From Nonomuraea typhae (lineage in GTDB: Bacteria; Actinomycetota; Actinomycetes; Streptosporangiales; Streptosporangiaceae): a stretch of DNA of 64,000 nucleotides. The stretch lies in assembly GCF_009760925.1 (NCBI RefSeq), contig NZ_VRLV01000008.1:248001-312000 (forward strand), in the 5' to 3' direction. Below are positions 32,961 to 41,706 of this stretch, piece by piece. Both the position numbers and the translations under genes were made by a program. Numbering within the stretch: position 1 is the first letter of the stretch; each line of letters opens with the position of its first letter. Below the pieces are notes generated by a model, which worked only from the letters and a program-made list of their open reading frames with translations, was not told where the DNA came from and made no database searches.

Positions 32961-33995
32961 TCAGTTCGTCTGGGTCACCTTGTTCAGCCCGCGCGGCGCG
33001 TCGGGGTCGATGCCGAGCCGCCGGGCCAGCGCCTCGGTCAGCAGCTGGCCGGGGACGATCAGGCCCATCGGCGCCACCCACTCGGGCAGATCGGGGCCGT
33101 TCAGGGCGGCGGTGCCCGCACCGGCGAGAGCCGTACCACCGCCGACCGTGAAGGCGGCGGCGCCCGCGGCCACGACGCGCTCGGCCAGCGCGACGGTACC
33201 GGACAGGGTCGGACTGTTCTCGGCGGCGACCAGCAGGGCCGGGGTGTCGGCGTCCACGACGGCGATCGGGCCGTGCAGCAGGTCGGCGTAGGACAGGCCC
33301 ATGGCGTGCAGGTAGCATGCCTCCTTGAGCTTGAGCGCGGTCTCCAGCGCGGTCGAGAACGCCATGCCGCGGCCGGAGACGACCACGCCCGGCTTGTCGG
33401 CCAGGCCCTCGACGACGGCGTCCAGGTCACCGGGCTCGGCGATCAGCTTCTCCACCGCGTCCGGGACCTTCTGCAGGTCGTCGGCGTTCACGTCGGCGCC
33501 CAGGCCCAGCGCGAGCACGGCCAGCGCGGCCAGCTGCGTGGTGTAGGTCTTGGTGGCGGGCACCGCCTTCTCCTCGCCCGCGAGCGTGACCAGCGCCAGG
33601 TCGGCGGCCTGGGCGAGCGGGCTGTCGGGGCCGCCGTTGGTGACGCCCACGGTCCTGGCGCCGCAGTCCTTGGCCCACGCCAGGGTCTCGACGATCTCCT
33701 CGGTGCGGCCCGACTGGGAGATGGCCACGGCGAGCACGCCGTCGAGGTCGAGCTTGCGCTTGTAGGTGGTGGCGATCGAGGGCGCGGCCAGCGCCGACAG
33801 GCGGCCCGCGTGCGACTCGATCAGGTAGCGCCCGTAGACTGCGGCGTTGTCGGAAGTGCCGCGTGCGATGAACAACAACTGACGGGTCTGCTCGCCCAGC
33901 GCCCGCACCTCATCGACTCTGGGGAGCAATGAGTCCAGGGTGGCCCGCAGCGCCGCTGGCTGCTCGGCGATCTCGCTGCGCATCTTCGTGGTCAT
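32961..33995 (-). CDS. SIS-domain aminosugar-phosphate enzyme (possible GlcN-6-P deaminase)
   Basis: 344 residues from ATG 33995, 5 bases after GAGGA. Two tandem SIS domains: the first with FIARGTSDNAAVYGRYLIE and AISQSGRTEEIVETLA, the second with VVVSGRGMAFSTALETALKLKE, matching the isomerase half of GlmS but lacking the glutaminase domain. Such proteins in GlcNAc loci act as GlcN-6-phosphate deaminase (NagB-II type) or related isomerases. As first gene of a minus-strand series running through IIB, IIA, HAD, HPr and enzyme I, and divergent from a DasR-like regulator, it should process the imported GlcNAc-6-P after deacetylation. No nagA is in the window. Confidence 0.87.
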   Translation of the reverse strand: MTTKMRSEIAEQPAALRATLDSLLPRVDEVRALGEQTRQLLFIARGTSDNAAVYGRYLIESHAGRLSALAAPSIATTYKRKLDLDGVLAVAISQSGRTEEIVETLAWAKDCGARTVGVTNGGPDSPLAQAADLALVTLAGEEKAVPATKTYTTQLAALAVLALGLGADVNADDLQKVPDAVEKLIAEPGDLDAVVEGLADKPGVVVSGRGMAFSTALETALKLKEACYLHAMGLSYADLLHGPIAVVDADTPALLVAAENSPTLSGTVALAERVVAAGAAAFTVGGGTALAGAGTAALNGPDLPEWVAPMGLIVPGQLLTEALARRLGIDPDAPRGLNKVTQTN

Positions 33996-34010
33996 CTTGT
34001 CCTCATCAGC

Positions 34011-34040
34011 TTGACTGATAATTCCGGCATGTGGTCTAGT
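34011..34040 (+). promoter_or_regulatory. Promoter-like sequence for the DasR-like gene
   Basis: TTGACT (34011-34016) and TCTAGT (34035-34040) are separated by 18 bases. The -10 hexamer lies within the left arm of the palindromic operator, so a bound regulator would block this promoter. Confidence 0.5.
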
Positions 34041-34053
34041 CCGGACTAGACCA
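34032..34053. promoter_or_regulatory. Extended DasR-type palindromic operator
   Basis: A perfect 22-bp palindrome whose ends are TGGTCTAG and CTAGACCA, the half sites of the dre element, but separated by an extra TCCGGA. It sits midway between the divergent SIS-enzyme and regulator genes and is the most likely master operator of the locus. Confidence 0.75.
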
Positions 34054-34099
34054 GTACGAACCATAGCTCATCACCTAGGGCAGATCGAGGGGAGGATCC

Positions 34100-34837
34100 G
34101 TGGCGCACATCGATCCGGACAGCCCGGTGCCGAAGTACTTCCAGCTGCGCGAGATCCTGCTGGACCTCATCGACAGCAACGAGCTCAGCATCGGCGCGGC
34201 GATCCCGTCCGAGCGCGAGCTCTGCCAGCGTTTCGGCCTATCGAGGATGACGGTACGGCAGGCCGTCGACCACCTGGTGTCCGAGGGACGGCTCCACCGC
34301 GTGCCGGGAAAGGGCACCTTCGTCGCCCGGCCGAAGATCGAGCTGGCACTCCAGCTCACCTCGTTCACCGACGACATGCGCGCCCGCGGGCTGATCCCCG
34401 GCTCGCGCGACCTCGACCGCCGCATCGTGCGCGCCAGCGCCCACCTGGCCAAGGAACTGGGCATCCAGCCCGGCGAAGAGGTGCACTTCATCGAACGGCT
34501 GCGCACCGCCGACGGCGAACCCCTGTCCATCGAACGCGCCCACATCCCGGTGAAGCTCGCCCCCGACCTGGCCGAGCACGACCTGTCCGACCGATCCCTG
34601 TATGAGCTGCTGGAGAGCCGCTACAACCTCGTCATGGACGCCGGCGAGCTCACCATCGACGGCGGCATCGCCGACCCCAGCGACGCCGACCTGCTGAAGC
34701 TGCCCCGCGGCGGAGCCGTACTCCTGCTCCAACGCCGGTCCTTCTCCGGCGGCGTCTGCGCCGAGCTGGGCGTGTCCACCTACCGGGCCGACCGCTACCA
34801 GCTGCGCACCATTCTGGAAATGCCCGCTCGACGCTGA
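34100..34837 (+). CDS. dasR: GntR/HutC-family regulator, DasR-like
   Basis: 245 residues from GTG 34100 with GGGGAGGA upstream. The N-terminal GntR winged helix includes AIPSERELCQRFGLSRMTVRQAVDHLV; a UTRA ligand domain (~85-240) follows with FIERLRTADGEPLSIERAHIP. In Streptomyces, DasR senses GlcN-6-P and represses phosphotransferase and chitin genes through dre sites. The same site type flanks this gene (34032-34053) and lies before ptsH (31508-31523). It is followed 11 bp later by the first IIC gene, so regulator and permeases are probably one transcript. Confidence 0.88.
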   Translation: MAHIDPDSPVPKYFQLREILLDLIDSNELSIGAAIPSERELCQRFGLSRMTVRQAVDHLVSEGRLHRVPGKGTFVARPKIELALQLTSFTDDMRARGLIPGSRDLDRRIVRASAHLAKELGIQPGEEVHFIERLRTADGEPLSIERAHIPVKLAPDLAEHDLSDRSLYELLESRYNLVMDAGELTIDGGIADPSDADLLKLPRGGAVLLLQRRSFSGGVCAELGVSTYRADRYQLRTILEMPARR

Positions 34838-34848
34838 GGATCACCGCA

Positions 34849-36183
34849 GTGAACGAGACCTCCGCGGCGGCGCCGTCGCCGCTCTCCCGCGTCGTCAGTG
34901 TGCTGCAGCGGTTAGGCCGCTCCCTCATGCTGCCCATCGCCGCCCTGCCCGCCGCCGCCGTCCTGATGCGCTTCGGCCAGCCGGACATGCTGGGCGCCAA
35001 CGGCGCCGACCCGGGCGGCCTGGCCGACGTGGCCGGCTTCGCCTGGATGAGCCAGGTCGCCGCCGTCATCGACGCCGCCGGCTCGGCCCTGTTCGAGAAC
35101 CTCCCGCTGCTCTTCGCGGTCGGCGTCGCCATCGGCTTCGCCCGCAAGTCCGACGGCTCCACCGCCCTCGCCGCCGTCGTCGGCTACCTCGTCTTCGACC
35201 GCGTCACCAAGACCATGTTCTTCGGCTCGGCCATCCGCGACACCGTCCTGCTCAAGGAGGCCAAGGCCGAAGGCGTCAAAGAGATCATCAACTACGGCAT
35301 CCAGAACCCCACCAAGGTGCTCGGCGGCATCATGATCGGGCTGGTCACGGCCCTGCTCTGGCAACGATTCCACCGCATCAAGCTGCCCTCCTGGCTCGCC
35401 TTCTTCGGCGGGCGGCGGTTCGTCCCGATCATCACCTCCATCGTCGCCCTGCTCCTCGGCGTCGTCATCGGCTGGGCCTGGCCCCTGCTCGGCGAATGGA
35501 TCGGCCACGCCGGCGAAGGGCTGGCCGGGCTCGGCCCCCTCGGCGCCGGCCTGTACGGCCTCATCAACCGGCTGCTCATCCCCCTCGGGCTGCACCACTT
35601 CGTCAACTCGATCGTCTGGTTCGCCGTACCCCAGTGCGAGGTCGGCGGACGCGCCTTCAGCGGCGACTGGAACTGCTACTTCGCCGGCGACCCCAACGCC
35701 GGCGAGTTCATGGCCGGATTCTTCCCCATCATGATGTTCGCCCTGCCCGCCGCGTGCCTGGCCATGTGGCGGGCCGCCCCCAAACACCGGCGTGCCACCG
35801 TCGGCGGCATCATGCTCTCGGCCGGGCTCGCCTCGTTCGTCACCGGCGTCACCGAGCCGGTCGAGTTCGCCTTCATCTTCGTCGCGCCCGTCCTGCTCGT
35901 CGTGCACGCCATCCTCACCGGCGCCGCCATGGCCCTGACCGCGCTCATCGGCGGCCAGCTCGGCTTCGGCTTCTCCGCCGGGCTGCTCGACATGCTGCTC
36001 AACCTCGGCAAGTCCAACACCCAGAACGTCCCCGGAATCCTCGCGCTCGGCCTCGCCTACGGGCTGATCTACTACGTCGTCTTCAGCTTCCTCATCAAAC
36101 GCCTCAACATCATGACGCCGGGCCGCGAGCCGGAACCCGACCTCGACTCAGGCGAGACCACCACCCCCGCACGCGCCCCCTGA
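34849..36183 (+). CDS. nagE1: PTS IIC permease, N-acetylglucosamine type (first copy)
   Basis: 444 residues, IIC only. About ten membrane segments with the glucose/GlcNAc-family signatures LPLLFAVGVAIGFARKSDG (~85-103), RLLIPLGLHHFVNS and FVTGVTEPVEFAFIFVAP, the loop that binds sugar with its Glu. It transports and phosphorylates GlcNAc together with the separate IIB and IIA proteins encoded upstream on the other strand. It starts at GTG 34849 and is followed 67 bp later by a close paralogue. Confidence 0.92.
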   Translation: MNETSAAAPSPLSRVVSVLQRLGRSLMLPIAALPAAAVLMRFGQPDMLGANGADPGGLADVAGFAWMSQVAAVIDAAGSALFENLPLLFAVGVAIGFARKSDGSTALAAVVGYLVFDRVTKTMFFGSAIRDTVLLKEAKAEGVKEIINYGIQNPTKVLGGIMIGLVTALLWQRFHRIKLPSWLAFFGGRRFVPIITSIVALLLGVVIGWAWPLLGEWIGHAGEGLAGLGPLGAGLYGLINRLLIPLGLHHFVNSIVWFAVPQCEVGGRAFSGDWNCYFAGDPNAGEFMAGFFPIMMFALPAACLAMWRAAPKHRRATVGGIMLSAGLASFVTGVTEPVEFAFIFVAPVLLVVHAILTGAAMALTALIGGQLGFGFSAGLLDMLLNLGKSNTQNVPGILALGLAYGLIYYVVFSFLIKRLNIMTPGREPEPDLDSGETTTPARAP

Positions 36184-36250
36184 CGGTTTTGCCGCGCGTG
36201 CGCGTGGTAGGAATCCACCATCCCCCGGCCTGAACTTCCGGGGGGAACGC

Positions 36251-37516
36251 ATGAGCACCACGAGCGCCGAGGCTTCGATGTGGTCGTCGGCCTTCGCCGT
36301 CCTGCAGCGCATCGGCCGCTCGCTCATGCTGCCCATCGCCGTGCTGCCCGCCGCCGGACTGCTGCTCCGGTTCGGGCAGGACGACCTGCTGGGCCGTACC
36401 GACAACGCCTTCCTGGACCGGGTCGCGGGGATCTTCGCGGCGGCCGGCGGCGCGCTCTTCGACAACCTGCCGCTGCTGTTCGCGGTCGGCGTGGCCATCG
36501 GGTTCGCCAGGAAGTCCGACGGCTCCACCGCGCTGGCCGCCCTCGTCGGCTACCTCGTCTTCGACCAGGTGACCCGGCGCATGTTCTTCGAGTCCAGCGC
36601 GCCGGCCGTACACGACAAGGTCACGCAGACCCTCGCCGACGGCAGCAGGGTCATCAACCAGGCCGCCTCCGCCCAGCCCACCGGCGTGCTCGGCGGCATC
36701 CTCATCGGCCTGCTGGCCGCCGTGCTCTGGCAGCGGTACTACCGCATCAAGCTGCCCTCCTGGCTCGCCTTCTTCGGCGGGCGGCGGTTCGTCCCCATCG
36801 TCACCGCGCTGGCCGCCCTGGCCATCGGCGTCGTCATCGGCCTCATCTGGCCGCCCATCGGACAGGCCCTCACCAGCTTCGGCGACTGGCTGGCCACCCA
36901 CTCCGCCCTCGGAGCCGGTCTGTACGGCGTGGCCAACCGGCTGCTGATCCCCCTGGGACTGCATCACTTCATCAACTCGATCGTCTGGACCGTGATCCCC
37001 GAGTGCACGGTCAACGGCGTGCACGCGGCCGGTGACCTCAAGTGCTACGCCATTGGCCAGCAGGGCGCCGGGATCTTCATGACCGGGTTCTTCCCGGTGC
37101 TGATGTTCGGGATCCCCGGCGCGGCCCTGGCCATCTGGCGGGCGGCGCCCAAGCACCGGCGGGCGGCCGTGGGCAGCATCATGGTGGGCGGCGCCCTGAC
37201 CGCCTTCGTCACCGGGATCACCGAGCCGGTCGAGTTCGCCTTCATCTTCGTGGCGCCCGTCCTGTTCGTCGCGCACGCGCTGCTCAACGGGGCGTCCATG
37301 GCGCTGATGGCCGCTCTGGACACGCGGCTGGGGTTCAACTTCTCGGCCGGGCTGATCGACATGCTGCTGAACGCCAGCAAGTCGAACACGTGGGGGCTCG
37401 GGCTGATCCTGCTGATGGGGCTGGTGTACTTCGCGTTGTACTACGTGCTGTTCTCCTTCCTCATCCGGCGGCTCAACATCATGACGCCCGGGCGCGAACC
37501 GGAGGAGACGCCCTAG
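36251..37516 (+). CDS. nagE2: PTS IIC permease, N-acetylglucosamine type (second copy)
   Basis: 421 residues, clearly a tandem paralogue of the preceding IIC: it shares GRSLMLPIAVLPAA, LPLLFAVGVAIGFARKSDG, LPSWLAFFGGRRFVP and FVTGITEPVEFAFIFVAP, but differs in the variable region ~115-140 and in the lumenal loop near 255-275. The intergenic region upstream holds TGGTAGG and TCCACCA arms that could be a degenerate operator. Two IICs served by one IIB are also known in Streptomyces (NagE1/NagE2); the second may differ in affinity or substrate. Confidence 0.92.
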   Translation: MSTTSAEASMWSSAFAVLQRIGRSLMLPIAVLPAAGLLLRFGQDDLLGRTDNAFLDRVAGIFAAAGGALFDNLPLLFAVGVAIGFARKSDGSTALAALVGYLVFDQVTRRMFFESSAPAVHDKVTQTLADGSRVINQAASAQPTGVLGGILIGLLAAVLWQRYYRIKLPSWLAFFGGRRFVPIVTALAALAIGVVIGLIWPPIGQALTSFGDWLATHSALGAGLYGVANRLLIPLGLHHFINSIVWTVIPECTVNGVHAAGDLKCYAIGQQGAGIFMTGFFPVLMFGIPGAALAIWRAAPKHRRAAVGSIMVGGALTAFVTGITEPVEFAFIFVAPVLFVAHALLNGASMALMAALDTRLGFNFSAGLIDMLLNASKSNTWGLGLILLMGLVYFALYYVLFSFLIRRLNIMTPGREPEETP

Positions 37517-37764
37517 GCGTGCTTTCCGGCATCGCCGCTTTCCCGGCATCCGGCTGAGCCAGAAGGGTTTCGCGCGCCGCATCGGTCTTCGTTCTCGGCC
37601 CTAAACACGATCATGTGTCGGGGCGGGGGCGGTGATCTTTCCCGCCGTTCTCCCGCAAACCGGCTCGCCCTTCGAGAAAGTCCCCTCCCCGCGTATTCGG
37701 CGGCCGGGCCGAAAACTCCTTAATACGACCGCGTTTCAACCCCCCGAGGTCGAAGGAGGCCGCC

Positions 37765-38178
37765 ATGTCCCCCGACATCCACGTGCTGCCAGAACCGCCC
37801 TACGACGGCGACGCCCACCGCACCGACGGCGCCCTGGCGCTCAAACCGGTCATCTGGGGGCCGCCCGGCGCCCTGCCCGACGAACGCCGCCTGCGCCACC
37901 TGGGGCAGGCGCTCGCCGAAGTCCTGGCCGGACGGCGACCGGCCGAGAGCCTGGCCGACCGGCTCACCGACCGGGCCTACCACGAACTCCTGCACGCCGG
38001 CCGCATGATCGAGACCGACCGGCCGCCGTTCGTCGGCGTACCGCATGTCAAGGAGCCCAAGGACGGGGCGATCGAGATGTGCCTCCTGGTCCACGGCGGC
38101 GAACGCAGCCACGTGCTGGCCGTCCGCCTGGAACGCCGCGGGGTGCAGTGGCTGTGCACCGACTTCGAAACCGCCTGA
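37765..38178 (+). CDS. Rv3235-family hypothetical protein
   Basis: 137 residues of the small actinobacterial Rv3235 (DUF6459) family. Recognisable are the helix LRHLGQALAEVLAGRRPAESLADRLTD, then a beta-rich C-terminal half with VPHVKEPKDGAIEMCLLV and AVRLERRGVQWLCTDFE, in the pattern of the mycobacterial protein. GAAGGAGG precedes the ATG. Its position next to secA is conserved in many actinobacteria. Soluble; function unknown. Confidence 0.82.
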   Translation: MSPDIHVLPEPPYDGDAHRTDGALALKPVIWGPPGALPDERRLRHLGQALAEVLAGRRPAESLADRLTDRAYHELLHAGRMIETDRPPFVGVPHVKEPKDGAIEMCLLVHGGERSHVLAVRLERRGVQWLCTDFETA

Positions 38179-38205
38179 CGGCGGCCCCTTCAGGTGAACA
38201 CGCGG

Positions 38206-38243
38206 AAAGGCCCCCGACTCCCTCGGCGGGAGCGGGGGCCCTT
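38206..38243. terminator. Bidirectional terminator between the Rv3235-family gene and secA
   Basis: A ~15-bp stem (AAGGCCCCCG... paired with CGGGGGCCTT) with one bulged A and a short TCGGC loop lies between two convergent genes, so it can stop transcription from both sides. Confidence 0.75.
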
Positions 38244-38252
38244 CACGCACGC

Positions 38253-41141
38253 TCAGGCGGAGGCGTGCCGCGGGTCGCCGTGGCAGCGCTTGAACTTCTT
38301 GCCCGAACCGCACGGGCAGGGCGCGTTGCGCTCCACGTTGCCGTAGGCGGCGCGCTCGGCCGCGGTCGTGCGGACGCGGGTGTGCTCCACCTCGCCCTGC
38401 TCACCGGGCGCGGAGTACTCCAGCTCGGCCGGACGCTCGGGGCCGCGCAGGCCACGGGCGATGATGGAGCGGGTCTCCGCCACCATCGCGTCCTCCTGCT
38501 CCTCGACGATCGGGTTCTCCTGAACCTCGACCTCGATGTTGAACAGGAAGCCGACCGAGTCCTCCTTGATGCCCTCGAGCATCCCGGAGAACATCTCGAA
38601 GCCTTCGCGCTGGTACTCGATCTGCGGGTCCTTCTGCGCGTAGGCCCGCATGCCGATGCCCTCGCGCAGGTAGTCCATCTCGTAGAGGTGCTCGCGCCAC
38701 TTGCGGTCGAGCACCGACAGGATGACCCGGCGCTCGAACTCGCGGGTGTTCTCCGGGCCGAGCTCCTCCTCGCGGCGGTCGTACGCCTTCAGGGCGTCTT
38801 CCCTGACCCGCCGGGAGATCAGCTCGGCCGTCAGCTCCTCGCGGCTGCCGGCCTCCTCGACGAGGTCCTCCAGCTTGACCGAGACCGGGTAGAGCTCGCC
38901 GAACGCCTTCCACAGCTTGTCGAGGTCCCACTCCTCGGCGAAGCCCTCGGCGGTGGCGCCGGCCACGTAGCCGTCGACGACGTTCTCGATGAAGCCGCGC
39001 ACCTGGTCGTGCAGGTCGGCGCCCTCCAGGACGCGGTGACGCTCGGCGTAGATGACCTTGCGCTGGCGGTTCATGACCTCGTCGTACTTCAGAACTTCCT
39101 TGCGGATCTCGAAGTTCTGCTGCTCGACCTGGTGCTGGGCGGAGGCGATCGCCTTGGAGACGATGCCCGACTCGATCGGCTGGTCCTCGGGGATGTTGAG
39201 CCTGGTCATGATCATCTCGACGCGGGCCGAGTTGAACAGGCGCATCAGGTCGTCGCCGAGCGACAGGTAGAAGCGGGACTCGCCGGGGTCGCCCTGGCGG
39301 CCGGCGCGACCGCGGAGCTGGTTGTCGATGCGGCGCGACTCATGGCGCTCGGTGCCCAGCACGTACAGGCCGCCGAGCTCGGTGACCTCGTCGTGCTCGG
39401 CCTGCACCGCGCTCTTGGTCTTCTCCACCGCCTCCGGCCAGGCTTTCTCGTACTCCTCCGGCGTCTCGACCGGGTCGAGGCCCTTGGCGCGCAGGTCGAG
39501 GTCGGCGCGGAACTCGACGTTGCCGCCGAGCATGATGTCGGTGCCTCGACCGGCCATGTTGGTGGCGACCGTGACGGCGCCCTTGCGGCCCGCCTCGGCC
39601 ACGATCGCGGCCTCACGCGCGTGGTTCTTCGCGTTGAGCACCTCGTGCTTGACGCCGCGGCGCTTGAGCGCCTTCGACAGCCGCTCGGACTTCTCCACCG
39701 AGGTGGTGCCGATGAGCACCGGCTGACCGGCGTTGTGGCGCTCGACGATGTCCTCGACCACGGCGGCGAACTTGGCGTCCTCGGTCTTGTAGACCACGTC
39801 CGCCTGGTCCTTGCGGATCATCGGGCGGTTCGTCGGGATCGGGACCACGCCGAGCTTGTAGGTCTGGTGGAACTCGTTGGCCTCGGTGACCGCGGTGCCG
39901 GTCATGCCGGACAGCTTGTCGTAGAGGCGGAAGTAGTTCTGGAGGGTGACGGTGGCGAGCGTCTGGTTCTCGTCCTTGACCTTCACGCCCTCCTTGGCCT
40001 CGATGGCCTGGTGCATGCCCTCGTTGTAGCGGCGGCCGTGCAGGATGCGGCCGGTGAACTCGTCGACGATGAGCACCTCGCCGTCGGCGACGATGTAGTC
40101 CTTGTCCTTCTTGAACAGTTCCTTCGCCTTCAGGGCGTTGTTCAGGAAGCCGACCAGGTGGGTGTGCTCGGGCTTGTACAGGTTGTCGATGCCCAGCCAG
40201 TCCTCGACCTTGGCGACGCCGTCCTCGAGGACGCCGACCGTGCGCTTCTTCTCGTCGACGATGTAGTCGCCGGTGCTCTCCTCGCCCGGGTTCTTCGCCT
40301 CGACACCGCGCCGCAGCCGGGGCACGATCTTGGCGAACTCGGCGTACCACTTGCCGGACTGCTCGCCGGGGCCGGAGATGATCAGCGGCGTGCGGGCCTC
40401 GTCGATGAGGATGGAGTCGACCTCGTCCACGATCGCGAAGCTGTGGCCGCGCTGCACGCACTCGTCCAGCGACCAGGCCATGTTGTCACGCAGGTAATCG
40501 AAGCCGAACTCGTTGTTCGTGCCGTAGGTGATGTCCGCCTGGTACTGCTTGCGCCGCTCGTCGGGTTGCTGCCCGGCCAGGATCATGCCGACTTCCAGGC
40601 CCAGGAAGCGGTAGATGCGGCCCATGTTCTCGGCGCCGACCTGCACCAGATAGTCGTTGACCGTGATGACGTGCACGCCCTTGCCCGCGAGCGCGTTGAG
40701 ATACGCCGGCAGCGTACACGTGAGGGTCTTGCCCTCACCCGTCTTCATCTCCGCGATGTTGCCCTGGTGCAGCGCGGCGCCGCCCATGATCTGCACGTCG
40801 AAGTGCCGCTGGCCGAGCACGCGGTGCGCCGCCTCACGGACCGTCGCGAACGCCTCGGGGAGGATCTCGTCGAGGATCTCCCGGTCGATGGCGAGTTCGG
40901 CTTTGCGCCGCTTCTCGCGCTCGATGTCATCGGCGGGCTCGCCCTCGAACTTGCCCTCCCAGCGCTTGGCCTTCTCCTCGGCGAAACGCTGCTTGAGCTC
41001 GTCGGTCATGGCGCGCAAGTCTTCGTCTGCCATGCGCGTGAAGTCGTCCTCGATGGAGTTGACCTGGCGCACGATTTCCTTGAGCTTGCGGAGGGTCTTG
41101 CCTTCGCCGGCACGTAGGATCTTGTCGAGAATGGCTACCAC
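38253..41141 (-). CDS. secA: Protein translocase ATPase SecA
   Basis: 962 residues from GTG 41141; GAGGAG lies 11 bases upstream and the N terminus (VVAILDKILRAGEGKTLRKL) is that of actinobacterial SecA1. The motor has Walker A MKTGEGKTL, DEAD-like VDEVDSILIDEARTPL, VLIGTTSVEKSE and TNMAGRGTDIML; the C terminus carries the zinc-binding CPCGSGKKFKRCHG that contacts SecB or ribosomes. It drives export of unfolded proteins through SecYEG. A large reading frame on the opposite strand is a codon-bias artefact. Confidence 0.98.
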   Translation of the reverse strand: MVAILDKILRAGEGKTLRKLKEIVRQVNSIEDDFTRMADEDLRAMTDELKQRFAEEKAKRWEGKFEGEPADDIEREKRRKAELAIDREILDEILPEAFATVREAAHRVLGQRHFDVQIMGGAALHQGNIAEMKTGEGKTLTCTLPAYLNALAGKGVHVITVNDYLVQVGAENMGRIYRFLGLEVGMILAGQQPDERRKQYQADITYGTNNEFGFDYLRDNMAWSLDECVQRGHSFAIVDEVDSILIDEARTPLIISGPGEQSGKWYAEFAKIVPRLRRGVEAKNPGEESTGDYIVDEKKRTVGVLEDGVAKVEDWLGIDNLYKPEHTHLVGFLNNALKAKELFKKDKDYIVADGEVLIVDEFTGRILHGRRYNEGMHQAIEAKEGVKVKDENQTLATVTLQNYFRLYDKLSGMTGTAVTEANEFHQTYKLGVVPIPTNRPMIRKDQADVVYKTEDAKFAAVVEDIVERHNAGQPVLIGTTSVEKSERLSKALKRRGVKHEVLNAKNHAREAAIVAEAGRKGAVTVATNMAGRGTDIMLGGNVEFRADLDLRAKGLDPVETPEEYEKAWPEAVEKTKSAVQAEHDEVTELGGLYVLGTERHESRRIDNQLRGRAGRQGDPGESRFYLSLGDDLMRLFNSARVEMIMTRLNIPEDQPIESGIVSKAIASAQHQVEQQNFEIRKEVLKYDEVMNRQRKVIYAERHRVLEGADLHDQVRGFIENVVDGYVAGATAEGFAEEWDLDKLWKAFGELYPVSVKLEDLVEEAGSREELTAELISRRVREDALKAYDRREEELGPENTREFERRVILSVLDRKWREHLYEMDYLREGIGMRAYAQKDPQIEYQREGFEMFSGMLEGIKEDSVGFLFNIEVEVQENPIVEEQEDAMVAETRSIIARGLRGPERPAELEYSAPGEQGEVEHTRVRTTAAERAAYGNVERNAPCPCGSGKKFKRCHGDPRHASA

Positions 41142-41367
41142 TTTATGTAAGGCTCCTCGCAGGTCTACCCCGGCGGCGCCGCCAGGAGGAGAGGCCGAGA
41201 CAAACTCCCCGTTGCCATCGTAGGCGGTCCCGCAACCAGACACAGCCAATGCGACGGGCCACCCGCCTCCCCCTTCTGGGAGAATGAGGTTTCGGCAGAG
41301 CGTATGCCGAAGTAGACCGATCTCGCACCATGACTGGCTGGCGGGAGAAACAGGGAAGGACAAGGCC

Positions 41368-41610
41368 ATGTCTGGCGGAGAAAACCTGGGCAACCACGCC
41401 GGCCGCCCGTCGTCGTGGCTCGCGGTGGCGGTGGCTTTCGCGGGCTTCGTCGTAGCCGGGTTCGGCATGCCCCTCGAGAGCTGGCTGATGATCTGGATCG
41501 GGATCGGCCTTGTTGTCGTGGGCGCCGTGCTGGCGCTCGTGTTCGACATCATGTCCGACGTCGTCATCGATGCTCCCCGCGTGGGCATGCGCGCGGAGAA
41601 GCACCGCTAG
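41368..41610 (+). CDS. Small HGxxPAAW-type membrane protein
   Basis: 80 residues with two membrane helices (~18-37 and ~42-64). The N-terminal NHAGRPSSW fits the HGxxPAAW motif of a family of short actinobacterial membrane proteins (here HAGRPSSW). AGGGAAGGA lies before ATG 41368. Function unknown. It is followed by a strong hairpin terminator and is probably transcribed alone. Confidence 0.75.
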   Translation: MSGGENLGNHAGRPSSWLAVAVAFAGFVVAGFGMPLESWLMIWIGIGLVVVGAVLALVFDIMSDVVIDAPRVGMRAEKHR

Positions 41611-41656
41611 AAGATCTCGCCCGGCGGGCACTTCGGGCGATTCCATCGGTTTATCG

Positions 41657-41693
41657 ACGGCGGGCACCCGACGATTCTGTCGGTGCCCGCCGT
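41657..41693 (+). terminator. Strong hairpin terminator after the small membrane protein gene
   Basis: Arms ACGGCGGGCACC-CGAC and GTCGGTGCCCGCCGT pair over about 14 bp with one bulge, around a 6-base loop, 47 bp past the stop codon. The right arm covers a potential upstream start of the next gene, supporting ATG 41707 instead. Confidence 0.7.
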
Positions 41694-41706
41694 TACCATT
41701 CCCGGC

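Noticed and set aside
36200..36216. DasR-type site before the second IIC gene
   Set aside because: TGGT and ACCA arms are present, but the core CTAG is absent and one arm has a bulge; too weak to call as an operator.
37632..41117. A >1100-codon open frame on the plus strand opposite secA
   Set aside because: It is a shadow of high-GC codon bias in the certain secA gene; its product is low-complexity and matches no family. The same applies to other long antisense frames, for example opposite the acetoacetyl-CoA synthetase and PBP genes.
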